The notes below the pieces were generated by a model that saw nothing but the letters and a program-made list of their open reading frames with translations, did not search any database and was not told the DNA's origin. Shown one piece after another: positions 44,182 to 56,910 of a stretch of DNA of 64,000 nt. Origin of the DNA: Ganoderma boninense (taxonomy: Eukaryota; Basidiomycota; Agaricomycetes; Polyporales; Polyporaceae); the NCBI GenBank assembly GCA_002900995.3, contig CM035314.1:403252-467251 (forward strand), read 5' to 3'. The translations under genes were made by a program, and so were the position numbers. How positions within the stretch are numbered: position 1 is the stretch's first letter; every line of letters starts with the position of its first letter.

Positions 44182-44666
44182 CATGGGCCCTCAAAATCGG
44201 CTCGACGCTAAGACAGGTGTATGTTATTGGTGAGCACTCTACCCACGTTGATGGTAGACCTTTTTGAGCTGTCGTTCTGTCATTCTGAATTTGTACATTG
44301 ACATCTTTGCGTCTCTTAGGATATGTGAGGTTTCATTCCGAAGCGTCTGGCTCGTGTTAAAAACCGGCACGCATCCGCGTCGGCTGATGTCTCTGTCGTG
44401 AGGAGTTTATCACCGTATATCATGGAGGGCCCTGGAACCGTTCGCCAGCCTCCAGCCGCAGCCAAAGAAATAGTATAGGAAAAGGGCGTCGCGTACGTCC
44501 GACCTCCCCATAACGCGATGTGACGTGAACAGTTTGACCGAGCGATGAACGCGATTGAAGCTGTCTTTCAAGGAACACTTCCTCAAGAAGAAATATATGT
44601 CGCAAGCTTGACATTGCACATCAGGACATCCTCGTGGTGTGCCGGGTGCACGCACAGCGCTATGCA

Positions 44667-46857
44667 TTATACGGTCCTGATACATTCCGACGTGTCGGAC
44701 GAGGAGCGAGTCTTCGCCTTCGTATCCTCCACGATGCTGTCTGAGACGAATTGGGGGGTTGAGATGATAGATGTGAACTGTTTAATATGCCGTTGATGGC
44801 AGTTGGTCAGCTTCTGGCGCAGTGGGGATGGCGGAAACTTTAAAGCAGGTAGGAAGGGAAGGCGAGCGTCCACATTCGAAGCAACCCGGAACGCACCTCG
44901 ATCCCATCGAACGTGCTCAAGGCGCCATTTCGCACAGTGCCCGTTGTGGCCCCTGCCGACCGTAACACGGCCTCCTTGTTCCCTGTCACGGCGCGCCTTC
45001 GTCGGTCGGGGCCTTTTCGGAGAATCGATCCACGCGCGTTGAGCGTAGCAAGCAGTGAGTTCACATACACTTGTGGCGCATCAGCATAACGTCGGGAAGA
45101 GAAGGCAGAAGGAGGAAGGCAACATACTTTTGCTGAGGACGAAATAGAACGCGAAGTAGATAAACTTGCATGGCGCCACGGCGAACGAGACGACCGCGCC
45201 GACCGCGCAGAAGCTGTGTGTGGTTCATTTGTCCTATTAGTAGCGAAACTTGTGCTGACAGGGGTAGCGTGTGCGGGTGTACCTGGTCAGAAACCCTGTG
45301 TTGATGCTATATTTCATGAGGACTCGGATAGACGAGTCCGTTCTACATTCAGTTCATGCCTGGGAAGTGAGCATCGCCCATACAACATATCTATGGTGGA
45401 TAAAGCAGGACAGACGAACCTCCGAATGCCCGTTTCGAACTTACGCAGCAGCATGCATTGGGAGATGGCGACCACCATGTCAACTGCTGCCTCGACGGCA
45501 AGGCCGGCGTAGAGACCCCACTACCATGTATTCGCGTCCATTATTCAATGAGTATGCAATGGATGGGAGGGGATGGCAGACACATACGGAGAATTCTGTG
45601 ATTCGCTCGAAAGAATCCATGTCGAATCTGTACATACGCCTTCTTATGTCAGGCAAAAAAAAAGAGAAAAAGTCAAAACGAAGGGGCTTGCACGAACAGT
45701 TTGCTCGAGAAATCTGGGAGGAAGGACATGTTGTTTGGACGCGTGAGTACGCGAATTAATTGGGGACTCAGCAACTTGCTCGACTTACACACAGCATCCA
45801 CTGGCAGAAGGTCGGTGCATCATTTAAGAGGGGTCGGGTCAGCAACTGAATGTATACGCACCGATTATGAAGATTGATATTGCGCCCTACCAAATATCGA
45901 GCCAGCTCATCACTGACGTGAGTCTTAATAATGAGAAGAAAATAACGCACGATAATCGTGGGGAGCCACAAACTACGATGGCCCACTGGCGAAGCGATAC
46001 AACAGGGTGAGCATACAAAACTACATTACGTGAGGTTAGTAACTTGCATAGGTAAAGGCGGTGGCAGAATATCCTGGAGCATTGTCGAAAGTAAATCAGA
46101 AGAGAGGTCAGCCGTGGCAAGGCCACTGGTTACATACCCGCGGACGATGCTGTTGCTAAAGTTCTACAAACAGATGTCAGCGAATCACACACTCATCAAG
46201 GTCCATACTCAAGATCTCTTACCGACACGATGATCACGGTCTTAATTCAGAGGGAGGACGATGAGCATGAGGTCATGGGGTACTAAGTCGATATCCTCCG
46301 TTTGGACGTACGTTGATTGGCCTTGAACATGGATCTACCTGAACACGGTGCTGTCACTGGAAACAGCGAGGAGAACACGCACCATATAGGTCTATATATC
46401 GCCTGCAAGTTTGCGAAGTTGGTTATGCAGTACCAGTACACGGCTCCGGTGACCAGGGCCGCATGGAACGAGTCTAGAAGCCTTTTCAAGCAGACGAGGC
46501 GATTAGCGGGACTTCTTACAATCTCGTCTTGAGGACATTTCGCTCACCATAGGCCGCCAACCTAAACAAACAAGTATATCGCGTATTGTAGATTGGGAAT
46601 TAGATATGGAATACCCCATATCGTCACGGCAGAAGCTCACCGATGCCTTGAGAATCGGTGAGTCCTGTGGGCTATGCCGATAGTACATGAACGTTTGAAG
46701 CGTAGTGATGCCATAGAGGCTGGAGGGTCCACGTTACAATAGAGAACGGGAACACGAGATATATAAAGACGCACAAGATAGTGACGGTGTGTCCAATGAA
46801 GGCAGCCCCAAGGGTGTCGTTCAGGGAGACCATCGCCGTGTGTGGAAGAGTAGACAT
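44667..46857 (-). CDS. DUF6534-type multi-pass membrane protein
   Basis: Basidiomycete integral membrane protein of the DUF6534 group; function unknown. Clear exons (reading leftward): 46857-46775, 46719-46641, one ending 46383, then 45520-45420, 45342-45295, 45213-45128, 45069-44897, 44777-44667. Family landmarks: SLNDTLGAAFIGHTVTIF, then LYGITTLQTFMYYRHSPQDS; LLDSFHAALVTGAVYWYCIT then NFANL; GLYAGLAVEAAVDMVVAISQ then LLRKFETGIRRTDSSIRVLM; the signature MYVNSLLATLNARGSI in the soluble tail. These indicate about six or seven hydrophobic segments with a cytoplasmic tail. The middle (46380-45530) could not be spliced cleanly and may be decayed, so the gene could be a pseudogene. Confidence 0.62.
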
Positions 46858-46869
46858 ATTGCGCCTTCC

Positions 46870-47960
46870 CGCCCTTCTCGCTATTGGACTCTGCCAATTA
46901 AGCTTGAAAATTCAAAGGCAATGGGGCAGAATAGGCTATGTCAGTGCAGTCAAAGAGGGGAGAGAGATATGAGCGAGACCTCTGAAGGTGACAAGACACG
47001 ACAGGGCGGCATATAACACTGCGTGGTTGAGCTGCATCATAGGTGATGATGGTCAGTGAGACCCATGCGGTAAGAGAGCGGTACGTCACCAAGCACATAT
47101 CATGAACACAAATAGGTACCCGAACAACGATCATCAAATCCTCTTCGCACTTGCCACTTGCATTCATTCGCTTCTGTTCTATCTTCATCGCAGAGTTATC
47201 CAATCCGACCGGGTGCCTTGCACTTGACCCGGTGTGAGCAAGTTGTGTTTAGGCCTTAATAGCGTCGGGAGAGGATCTCGTCGTTAACCTTCACTCTAGA
47301 TCCCATTAAGAGGACAATGAAGTTTTTGTACTTGCCTTCCAGACATTCGTCCAATGGTACAATGCAAAACGAATGTTCAGTACCCTGCATCTCAGTTGGC
47401 CACACTTCTGCATGGCCTCACTCCAATCACGGCAACCATCCGCAATCTGGGGATAGAAGATGTTCATGCACGTGAGCGGCGACCCGAACAGGTATCACGA
47501 ACACCCGAAGGCGACATGAAGCTCGCGATCACGATGGTCAAGCACGTCGCAGGGATCTGAACTGTGTTCTGCGGATCAAGAGAAGCCTTTCAGCTTCGAG
47601 ACCAGGTGGTCCGAAAACCTGACATGGCTCTAGGATCTGCAACAAGATACGTAGTAGTGAGTTCCAAATTAGCTAGAATATCATGAGTGCTCGATGCTCA
47701 ACCTGCGAAATGCCCTGGGCATAGAGTTTCGTAGAGCGTTGTCTGTTTTGGAAGTTATCCATCCTGCATGGCATGCGATAAGCCACGCTGGAAAAGTCTG
47801 GAGTGCACTAGGACTGCAATGTCCAGAAGCGTCAATCCATGAACTTGAGGCGGAACAACAGTTGACAAACAAACCATATATCCTGGAGTTTTTGGGGAGG
47901 ATCTGGAAACGACGTTATTATTATTTGCACTTTAAAGTTGTGAATGTCCTTCGAGTAGAT
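46870..47960. other. Intergenic stretch with no gene seen
   Basis: Only short unrecognised frames occur; AT-richer than the flanking genes. Confidence 0.45.
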
Positions 47961-47976
47961 ACTCATGTTCATTGAA

Positions 47977-48372
47977 CCACGCCGATGACGACGAGCAGGG
48001 CATGCCGCTCTCCAAGGAGAAGCAAATAAAGATTGGTGGACAACGCGAACGACGTGCTCGGTCCCGATGCCATGCCGCGATATACGATGAACGAATCCTC
48101 ACGAATGGACTTCAGTGGCAATCTGACGTTCGAATATCATACGGCACGCCAAGATGGACTTGCAGTAGGGCAGTCTCCGAGTAGCCGGTCACATCGAGGA
48201 CCACAATGAGCACTGCACACGCTTCCTGCAAGATCGTCGTCAGCCAACGTTCTCGTACGTCAGGTGCGAGACGTACCAGCAGGAGATGAGCGCGCCGCTG
48301 ACGAAGAACGAGAAGCCGTCTGTGCTCGCCAAGGCGCAGGTCCTTGCCATCAGAGTGATGTAAGTGTGCAAC
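47977..48372 (-). pseudogene. Rearranged 3' relic of a multi-pass membrane protein gene
   Basis: On the minus strand 48370-48140 reads TLMARTCALASTDGFSFFVS, GALISCW, an intron starting gtacgtctcgcac, then ACAVLIVVLDVTGYSETA. This matches the last two exons of the intact gene at 52.6-54.0 kb, including intron position. The remaining tail (DDDEQGMPLSKEKQ, matching SDDEQGVPLSREK) is found instead on the plus strand at 47977-48024, so the end of the gene has been inverted. No upstream exons were found. Non-functional. Confidence 0.72.
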
Positions 48373-48511
48373 ACTAGCACAAGACGTCATCACGCTATCA
48401 AATCAAAAGAGTAAAACGGAGAATATAATAATCTACTTCAAACGGGATGAAAGACACTTTACAACTAGCCACGGGCCTCTTTCCTCTTCCTCCACCTTCG
48501 CTCGCACCCCT

Positions 48512-51429
48512 TCAGAAGGTGATCTGAGCGCGCTCCAGTTCCTCTTCGCCCTCGGGGATTGACTTCATGGTGCTCTGCATTTGGATGCGAGCCCTCTTCG
48601 CCGTGGACTGCAATGCACGGGGTACGTAGCCCACGAGCTGATCCCCGGCATAGTCGTCTGTCGGCCACATCGGTGTGTCGAATTGGCGCGCGAGCATCTT
48701 GAGGATCGCATCGTGTGTGGCCAGCTCGGCCGCCAAGTCGTACGTCGCCTGCGAAGGTTTTTCGAGCCGGGCGGTCTTACCGGTGTCAGGGTCAGGGTTC
48801 GCGTCCTCCTGGGTGGGGTCAGCGACGCCCATCTCTTGAAGGGCGGCCGAGCGGAACTTCATCCGAGCCGCGCGTGCGTCGGCTGCCGTTGGCGATACGG
48901 AGGAAGACGCTGCAGCATTGATCACGCTTTCCAAGGAAGGGAGGGGTTTCTGCTCTTCGGCCGCAACCTGCATTTCGTAGTCCAAGACAGCGTAACGCGC
49001 CTTGAAGAATGCAAGGTAGTTCTCGATGAGTTTGTTGAGGGGACTGAGAACCTCCGAACGGTCTTCTTGCCGCACGTCTCGGCCCTCCGCGGGTGCCGGA
49101 GTCGCCGCGACGAAACGGATAGGCTCGTCCCACACAAAGGAGCCGGCCTGGATGATATTTTGCTTGAGATAGCCGCATGTCGTCCTCCCATGGACATTGA
49201 TGCGGAAATCCTCGAAATAGTGGTCGACAAAGTTCCAAACATTCAGGGAGCGCGTCCGGAGGAAGCGGACGGCAAGGTAGATTATGACGTGAAGGAAGGA
49301 TTCAAGCTCGTCGGCGATCGAGAGTGCGAGTCCTGGGTATTTCAATGAATTGACGGACATATAGTACCAGGTGCCCTGTCTGAGTGTGAGCATGGGCAAA
49401 ACCGGAACAATCTGTAAAATACGCATACCGTGCGATGAGGTTGGCGAGCCTTCGTGATCGTCTTGTCATCTGAAAGCGCTTTGGCAAGCTCCCAGTCGCT
49501 CAGGACCCCAAACCAAAGGACCATGCCTGCCCCAGTCTCGCGGCAAACCACTGTCGGACGGATGAGGATGTTTCCTGAGCTGATGTCGCGGTGGAGAATG
49601 CCGCACTTAACGACAGCCTCTTTGTGACCTGCAAGACGAGGTCTATCAGTTGACATCGGAAACAAGATGTTTGAAAACACTCGCCGGTCATGCAGTACCA
49701 AATGACTTGCGAGAGCTGTTCGCCCGACCTGATCTCCGTCGACGGCAGGCAAACTTCGGCGACAACGATCCGGTAGTGGGTCAGGTGACGGAGACCAAAC
49801 CCGTCCTTGGGTGCTACAGGAGGAATGTCCTGGGACCGAGGACGTTTTCCGTTACGTCCGCCAGAACTGTTACTAGTCCGGCCCCCATCGACCGCGCTGG
49901 TGGACCGTTCCCCATTCGATCCCGACGATCTTTGGGTTTGGCGTGTGCCATCGGACCCTGATGACTGGTGGGTCCGGGATGTCGTCGATCCGCGTGACCC
50001 TGAGCCTGAGGTTTTGGAACGCGACGCGGGCATCGGAACGATGGGACGCGCCTCCTTCTCCGGCTTGCCGAAAACGTCACGCTTCTTCTCCCCAGTCGAG
50101 GAGTACTGCGAAGCCTCCGTCTCCTGTCCACCCGGTCCTCCTACGTCCTCGTGGCAGATCAGAGTCGGGACAAAGGGAACAGTGGCGCCGTTTAGGTCTG
50201 CGACGGTTGCGCCTTCCTGGGCAACACCTTCATAGAATGGACGCCATGCGTCCTTGAGGAACACCAGGCGCTGCGTGTCCCACTCAAGTGCAACGTACCC
50301 GCGTGTACCGCGACCGATCAGGCCGTGAGGCCCAAAGATCGGTTCGCCGACCAAGTAGTGGCGCCCGCAGACCTTCAAGCGGTAGGGCAGCCAGGTGCCC
50401 GTGATAGACTCGCGGAAGAAGTCCCGGACATACTTGAACACGGGGATGATGGAGGAAGTGGCCCTGGACGAGGCGAGGTCGCCGAAGCCCGTCGTGGCAG
50501 CCAGATCATCTGTCAAGGCATTCATCGCAAAGAGGGGAGAGCGGGGCGCAGTCTGTGTTGGCTTGACAATGAAGCCCGGAGGTATCGCTGGAACGACGGT
50601 CCCGTCCGCATGATCGATATCCTGAGGGTGGACGGCGGCAACCTGTTGCATCCACTGCCAGCCACAAGAGTCCTTCGAGAGACGAGTGGCGGTGGTGTCG
50701 ACGCCGCGCTGGGAGGGTGTGGCCTTCGAAAATGCGTAGAAGAACTGAAGGAGCTTCTTCGTATGCTCGACAGTTTCAGCGTAGTTGAGGGCCTCGGTGA
50801 CAATGCAGCCCGACCGGTCCCAGCGGACGACGCGGAACTCATCGCCATCGACGAGGAGCGAGAACAACGCTGTGCGGTGCTGGAAGAAAAAGAAACGCTC
50901 GACATACGACATGAATTGGCCACCGATCCCTGTCCATTTATACGCATCCGTCTCGCCGTTCTTCTGGCCGCCGTGCTTGAACTCGATGCCGAGGTCGCCG
51001 AGCATGTAGTTGGGACGACCCTCATCGACGAGCTCCTTGTCAGCCTTCGGGATCAAAGCCCCGTATATCCTGTACTTATTGGTGCCAGTATTATCCGCCT
51101 TGGTCTCGTAGATGTTCAGCAGGTAGCCTGAACAGAGTATTTCGTTCTGGTGGACCTTGTACTGTGGTTACGGACGTTTGAGACGATAGTTACAAAGGGA
51201 CGAAGGAGCAACATACCCATGCCTGCGATATGATCTTCTCCTTAGTCCAGTCATCCTTCTCTCCTCGAACAGAGACGCCAATAGCTTTGCTGAACGTGTC
51301 GTGGATCCTCTCGATCATCTCGGTGGAATAGACAGCGTCGAAGCCGGGGTCGACGGGAGGGAGATATGTCTTCATCATGTTTTCGAATAGAAGGGGCACC
51401 GTTGTCACATGAGGGGCCTCAGACATCAT
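48512..51429 (-). CDS. FunK1 fungal protein kinase, copy 1 (intact)
   Basis: Member of the mushroom-expanded FunK1 kinase family (PF17667); substrates unknown. Exons (reading leftward): 51429-51217, 51161-49685, 49628-49429, 49375-48512; 917 residues. N-terminal helical region, then DGDEFRVVRWDRSG; a Ser/Thr/Gly-rich basic insert near residues 450-510 that may carry nuclear signals (GRNGKRPRSQD); HLTHYRIVVAEVCLPS; catalytic loop GILHRDISSGNIL (His about 576, Asp about 578); metal-site equivalent GVLSDWELAK (about 608), the usual FunK1 variant of DFG; GTWYYMSVNSL; ADELESFLHVIIYLAVRFL. The third exon joins through a GC-AG intron: the donor is gcgagt where copy 2 has gtaagc. It is about 80% similar by eye to the plus-strand copy at 57.67 kb, forming an inverted pair. 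All expected catalytic residues are present. Confidence 0.88.
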
Positions 51430-52610
51430 GTGGGAGCGGCTGTCGCTGCCTGAATGGCAGGGACAGATGAGGGTTGTTGCGTGCGCGGCTGCGAATCTGA
51501 TAGTGTTGTGCCGGGAGAAGAGTGGAGTTCTTCGCGCTGTGGGGTGTTGTGAGCGACCATGGTGGGTAGAAGTAGCGGACGTGGTGTGAGACAGACCGTT
51601 AGAGACGCAGGCTGTTCCAAGTTTTTATGGCGGCCGGGGAGGTGGTTAGCACTCGAAATTGAAGGTTGCCTCGCGATTGGGTGGCAATCCCGCTATCGCA
51701 ATTTTCATCAAGGAGATCAGCCACTGTTGGAACAAAAGAAACTTGAGATCATTGCGCACCAAACACAGGCACAACGAGACTTTCGCCTTCACACTTTGTT
51801 GGCGGGAAAACCAAGCCGAGAGCAAGCGCCGGGAGACGGTTGGGTTTCCATTCTGGGACGAGTATTTCGAACGGGCGTCTTTATTGACATCGTAGTCCTG
51901 CACTTCGTCGCTTACATCCAGTGCCTACATTGTTGCTCGCCACCCTTAGAATTTCTACCCTGCTTTCTCCAAGGTCGACTGAAAGTAGAAAATGACAGTG
52001 ACAGGCACAAATACATATCCGCAAAGCTACCATCTCATCTCGAGAGCAATCGATAGCCAACGGGCCCGGGGGAGGAGTTGAAGCTTGAATCTGTATGGTC
52101 TCGGAGGCTGAAGAAAGCTATGTGTGTCTGGCTCTCGCCTGTTCGTCCGAACTCGCAGCAGCGCACAACACTGATCGTATGATGCAGGACCAAGAACAGC
52201 CTGAGATAGTGCCCTAGATGCAATAGGCCCTAGGGGCACACCTCGGAGACGACCTTTGCCACGAGCTTTTCTACTCCACCCAGGTAGCTTGCGTCGTCCC
52301 AGAGGCGCGTTGAGTGGGTGCGTAGCGTGACTGAAATGGCCAGATCTGAAAACTCCATAGAGAACTACAGTTCGAATCTTGATAACGAACCCTGCAAGGG
52401 GTTCATCGGAGGAACTTAGGGCAAGGTGTTGTCAATCGAATGGTTGACTGTATCAATACACCGTCTAATTACAAGTCCATCGTCATGGTAGTTGGCACAT
52501 CATACTATAATCGACCGCCAGGCCGCCATTAAAGTCCGTTCGTAAAGGTTCGTTCATCGTATATCTGAGTAACACCGGCCAGGGACAGCATACGCCGCTC
52601 GCGCTATGCT
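51430..52610. other. Upstream block of FunK1 copy 1, shared with copy 2, then non-genic
   Basis: Bases 51430-52000 resemble, in inverted orientation, 57000-57669 upstream of the other FunK1 gene; both contain GGTTGGGTTTCC and an AACCACCTCC run close to the gene. The duplicated unit therefore includes the promoter. From 52.0 to 52.6 kb no gene was seen. Confidence 0.5.
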
Positions 52611-52615
52611 GGAAT

Positions 52616-54024
52616 CTACTTCTCCCTGGAGAGCGGCACGCCCTGCTCGTCGTCAGAGGCGCTGTCCACAAAGGCAGTCTCCGAATAGCCGGTGGCAGCG
52701 AGGATAATAATGAGCACTGCGCACACTCCCTACAAGATCGTCGTCAGCATGACACACTGAGTATTGAGGACCCATCGGGTGCGAGACGTACCAGCAGGGA
52801 AATGAGCGCGCCGTTGACGAAGAACGAAAAGCCGTCCGTGCTCGCCAGGGCGCCGTCGCCGGCTCCCATGTCGTAGATGACCATGAGGAGCTGCCCCGGT
52901 TCCCCCACCATCAGCACAAAACATATAGCTGTAGCGAGAGGACGGGCGCACCCAAATGATAGCGAAGAGCGTGCCGGACTCGAGGACGCGCACGAAGTGC
53001 CGCGCGATGCGCCGGCCGGCGCTCAAACTCGCAGCCTTCTCGGAGGGCATTCTCCTGCACATACAAAAAAAAAAAAACAAGAGCAACACTTGCGTCAGCA
53101 CAGCTCCCGGGATGAGAGAGGCGCGGAGGGAACGCACAGCACTTTGACGAGGTAGAGGATGAAGGCGAGCGTGTTCGTGGACATGCCCAGCCAGCACACC
53201 GCGATGCCCGTCTCCGAGCCCCAGTAGAAGCCCCCGAGCCACAGCTCGGTGTTGTTACTGAAGAAGTTGTAACCCGACTTCTCCGAGGTGGATAGCGAAC
53301 CGAGAACTGTGAGGTCCCGTGTCGTCAGTGAAGGTGAAATGTGGCAAACGTGGGAGAGGGGCCATGAGGGGGACCCGACTTACTGAGCGTGAGCGACAGC
53401 AAGACGAGCGACGCGCCGTACAGGACCTTGTTGTGCCTCCACAGCACCCACACGCGCGACCACACGACGCCGGTAGATAAGACGGCCTGGGGGCGGGCAG
53501 AGGTCAGTTCGGCATATCCTAGAAAGTTGGTGCGTCGAATCGGAGACTAACGGTAATCGTGAGCACCGCGGTGCCTATCTCGTCGAGGGTGGGGGTGTAG
53601 AACGTATGGTCCCGGTCCAAAATCTGCGTATTGCGGAACACCGTGACGAGCACGGCGACCGTGTACGTAGCAGCCACGGCGTACAGGACCACCGTCGTCG
53701 CAAACGCGGCCAGAGAGGAAGTGCGCCCGAGGCCTTTGCGACTGCATTCCGGACGTCGAAGTCAGCGTCTGGTCTGTCGGACACAGATCCGCGAAAGGCA
53801 CTCACGTCACGACGTAGAGAGTAGGGCCTACTATCGAGGTGAACGCGCCTGCGAGGAGGTGGATGACGATCAGCTACCCGACGGTGACCGAGGCAAGTCT
53901 GAGGCCTGAGGCCTGAATACCGACCAAAGAACATCGACGCCAACACCGCGGTGAGCGCTTGCGACCGAGGAACGGTCCCTGGAAATGTCGAAGTGATACC
54001 GAAGTCTACACCAGTACTACTCAT
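52616..54024 (-). CDS. Multi-pass membrane protein of unknown function
   Basis: Basidiomycete seven-pass-like membrane protein. Supported exons (reading leftward): 53873-53806, 53741-53552, 53486-53384, 53306-53138, 53054-52952, 52890-52792, 52729-52616. A first exon from the ATG at 54024 is likely but its junction is out of phase as modelled. Hydrophobic segments: LIVIHLLAGAFTSIVGPTLY; SLAAFATTVVLYAVAATYTV then AVLVTVF; EIGTAVLTITAVLSTGVVWS; VLYGASLVLLSLTL; TGIAVCWLGMSTNTLAFILY; VLESGTLFAIIW; LLMVIYDMG; FFVNGALISLL; CAVLIIILAATGYS. The cytoplasmic tail is short and acidic (SASDDEQGVPLSREK). An (A)13 run lies in one intron. A relic of a paralogue lies at 48.0-48.4 kb. Receptor-like layout, but no ligand or pathway can be named. 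Confidence 0.66.
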
Positions 54025-55574
54025 CGCTGTTGTCGTTGAAGCTGAAAATAGGGAAAGGGGACGCTGAATGGACGATGGGAAGTGGGAGGAGCCCTATCAT
54101 CCTCGTGAAATTGATGCAGGCATTTGTACTCAACGGAGTACAAGGAGGGACAGCCTCGGTTGGGGCCGTGTGATGCGAACCATTCTCGAAACCTGTGCTT
54201 GGCATTGAACCTGTTCCAATTAATCTGCCGGCGTCATGCGCACAAACGCTCAACAGTTGGAGGATTGGGACGAGCGCTGAACGAAATTTCCGACCCGGAC
54301 GGCCCTCAGGCCTCAGGCCGGACCTTCGGATCGGAAGAGAGCAAAGGCTAAACAAGGCAATGAAGTTCGCGATGTCCTAGACGAACCTGTCCCGTATACT
54401 TTCTGCTCCCGATGGTCCAAGGCTCGCAATTGATACTGCTACTTAATGGCTGGCATGTAGGCCATGACAAGCTTGAACGTGGTCGACTCGATGCCAAAGA
54501 AAAAGCTGTGTCGCAGATGCGTGCGCAATCCACTACTGTACTTGCGATCCCCGCACAAGAAAGGCCCTGCTCGTGATAGCCTTGTTCCAGCTGTGCTCCG
54601 ACTCCGAGTCGCGCTCACTGAACGTTTGCGAGCAGAGGCGCTGATTAGAAAAGATTGGCGTTCTCACCGCCGCTCCCGCGTGTGCCCGAGATTCGGTCGT
54701 AAAGGCGTCCGGAGCTCAAGTAGAGCAGAGGCGTGGCAAGCCGCCAGGCGGAGTCCATTCGGAAGCATTGTCCAGTTTCCCTTCAAGGAACAATTTGCAG
54801 GGACCTGGCGAGTGATGGCAGACCTTTGCAACGGCCCACATCAACAGAAGATAAGTGCCTCAGCTGTGGACGGGTAACCATAGTGAAGCATTCCTACCGG
54901 GGGATGGTAGATTCACCTGACTCGATAGGAGGCACTTGGAGGGCAGGCCTAGGCAAGGCATAAGTAGAATGCAAAATCAGAAATCAAACCGTGACACACC
55001 TTTCAATCAGTGAATTTTCGTTGTAAACGCTCAGCGGAGTACCTTCATTGGTCGTCGATAAGTATACTCGAGCTCCCGGAGTTGTGAGCTACGGGAGTTG
55101 CCTGTAAGCAAATGGCATCGGGGGACGTAGAACGAGTGACTTACAATTATGGTCCAGTCTGCATTGTTATCCCACCAGTCACGAATGGGTGTCATGCGTC
55201 TAGCAACTGTTACTGTCGTTCGAGGGTAAGTGGCATCTGGTCCGGTATTCCAGATATTCACGACATATCTCACGCACCTACCACTGCTGGACCACTCACC
55301 TCCACCGTATTCTACTCCCTGCATCTGCGTCTCGCATGACTGCCAGCAACGAGTATTTGGAATGCTGAGCGAGCCTGTGCGGCCGGTCACGACATTCGAA
55401 AACAAGAGAGTGTGGTTGGCAGCCGCCCGCGCGCCTCTTTCCCGCTGAGCTCATCGCCTCGCGAGTCGCACGTCGTCCAAAACCCGCCGCCTCTCACTCG
55501 CTCCCCCGCGATGCTCCTCAACGCCTTAAAGCCCGCCCTCGCTGCTCCGGTAAACCTGAAGATCCCTCTCAGCC
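54025..55574. other. Intergenic region with no supported gene
   Basis: Short frames on both strands; the longest, minus strand 55405-55031, reads IWNTGPDATYPRTTVTVARR and resembles no family I know. No RNA gene or repeat was recognised. It is the upstream region of the bisphosphate nucleotidase. Confidence 0.4.
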
Positions 55575-56910
55575 ATGGCCACTAACGACTCCGCCCCCTA
55601 CGCCGCCGAAACCCAGATCGCGATCGCCGCCGTCCGGCGCGCGTGCGTCCTCACTGCGTCCGTCTTCAACAAGCTCGTCAAGCAGGAGACGTTGACCAAG
55701 GACGACAAGAGCCCCGTAACAGGTGCGTGGCCATCTTAGGCGATGAACGATGCGATCGCAGACCGCCTTTCCAGTGGGCGACTTCTCCGCGCAAGCGGTC
55801 GTGAACACGATCCTCAATCGCGCATTCCCGGAGGACCCCATCGTCGGCGAGGAGGACGCTGCCGACCTCCGCGTAGAGTCCGGCAAGATTCTCCGCGACA
55901 GAATTATCGAGCTCGCAAGCGAAACGCTCACTGCGGAGCTCGAGCCTGGAGAGAAAGAGGAGTGGGGTCTGGGGCCGAACCATGGGAGGACGGCGGATCA
56001 GCTGTTGGATGCGATTGACCGCGGAAACTACAACGGAGGCAGGACAGGACGTGAGTTCTTCATTTCGGGGCTCAAAGCTTGTCCTCTCCAGTCCCCCACT
56101 GCGTTCCACGGACATACCCAATCGTGGACATGCCACAACCATTGCCGCGTCCCGATAGCTCACTTAATTATGCACTAGGCATGTGGACGCTTGATCCCAT
56201 CGATGGCACGAAGGGCTTCTTGCGTGGCGAGCAATACGCCGTCTGCCTTGCGTTCCTCATCGACGCGCGCGTCGAGCTCGGCGTCATGGGCTGCCCGAAC
56301 CTCCCCGTCTCCGCCGCGGACCCATCTGGACCGCGTGGCTGCATCTTCGTCGCGATCCGTGGGCAGGGCGCATACCAACTCCCGCTCGAGAACCCCTTCG
56401 CTGCGTGGGAGGGTGCGCGGACGAAGCTGACGATCCCGACGTTCACGCCGGAGACGCTCAACTTCCTGGAGAGCGTGGAGAAGGCGCATGCGAAGCTGAG
56501 CTTCAACGAGCGTGTGGGCCAGGTGCTGGGGGTGACTCGCGCGCCGACGCGCATGGACAGCCAGGCGAAGTACTGCTCGCTCGCGCGGGGCGATGGTGGG
56601 GCGTATCTGCGCATGCCTGTTGGGACGGGGTACAGAGAGAAGATTTGGGTGCGTGTTCCTGCCCTTTCCTTGCTTTGCGTACGGTTTGTTGACGGGCGAT
56701 GTGCAAATCCAGGACCATGCGGCCGGTGCTGTCCTCGTCGAGGAGGCCGGCGGTATCATCTCGGACGGGCGGGGAGAGGCGCTGGACTTCGGGCTCGGGC
56801 GCACGCTCGGAGAGAACTTCGGCGTCGTCGCGGCTGGAAGGGACGTGCACGCGAAGGTGATCGCGGCAGTCAAGCAGGCGAAGGCGGAGGAGGCGGGGAG
56901 CTCGCTATAG
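55575..56910 (+). CDS. MET22: 3'(2'),5'-bisphosphate nucleotidase
   Basis: Mg-dependent, Li/Na-sensitive phosphatase of the MET22/HAL2 type (inositol-monophosphatase superfamily, PF00459). It removes the 3'-phosphate of PAP and PAPS, preventing inhibition of sulfate assimilation and RNA exonucleases. Exons: 55575-55722, 55775-56050, 56179-56648, 56713-56910; 363 residues, normal length. Metal-site motifs are all present: PIVGEED (Glu74, Glu75, Asp76), WTLDPIDGTKGFLRGEQY (Asp147, Asp150) and DHAAGAVLVEEAGG (Asp299). SPVTVGDFSAQAVVN matches the family's K-x-D-xSPVTVAD region, with GD for AD. The second intron is 128 bp. No signal peptide, so cytosolic. It lies between the two FunK1 copies and seems unrelated to them. 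Confidence 0.93.

Noticed and set aside
44840..45070. LLATLNARGSI frame as an independent small gene
   Set aside because: It is the signature tail exon of the DUF6534-type gene, with splice sites in phase on both sides.
50325..51131. Long plus-strand frame over FunK1 copy 1, repeated antisense in copy 2 (58657-57866)
   Set aside because: Both are antisense shadows of the conserved FunK1 exon and exist only because the sense sequence is conserved.
53067..53080. A13 run as a poly(A) tail of a retroposed copy
   Set aside because: On the minus strand it is a T-rich tract directly upstream of a splice acceptor in the membrane protein gene.
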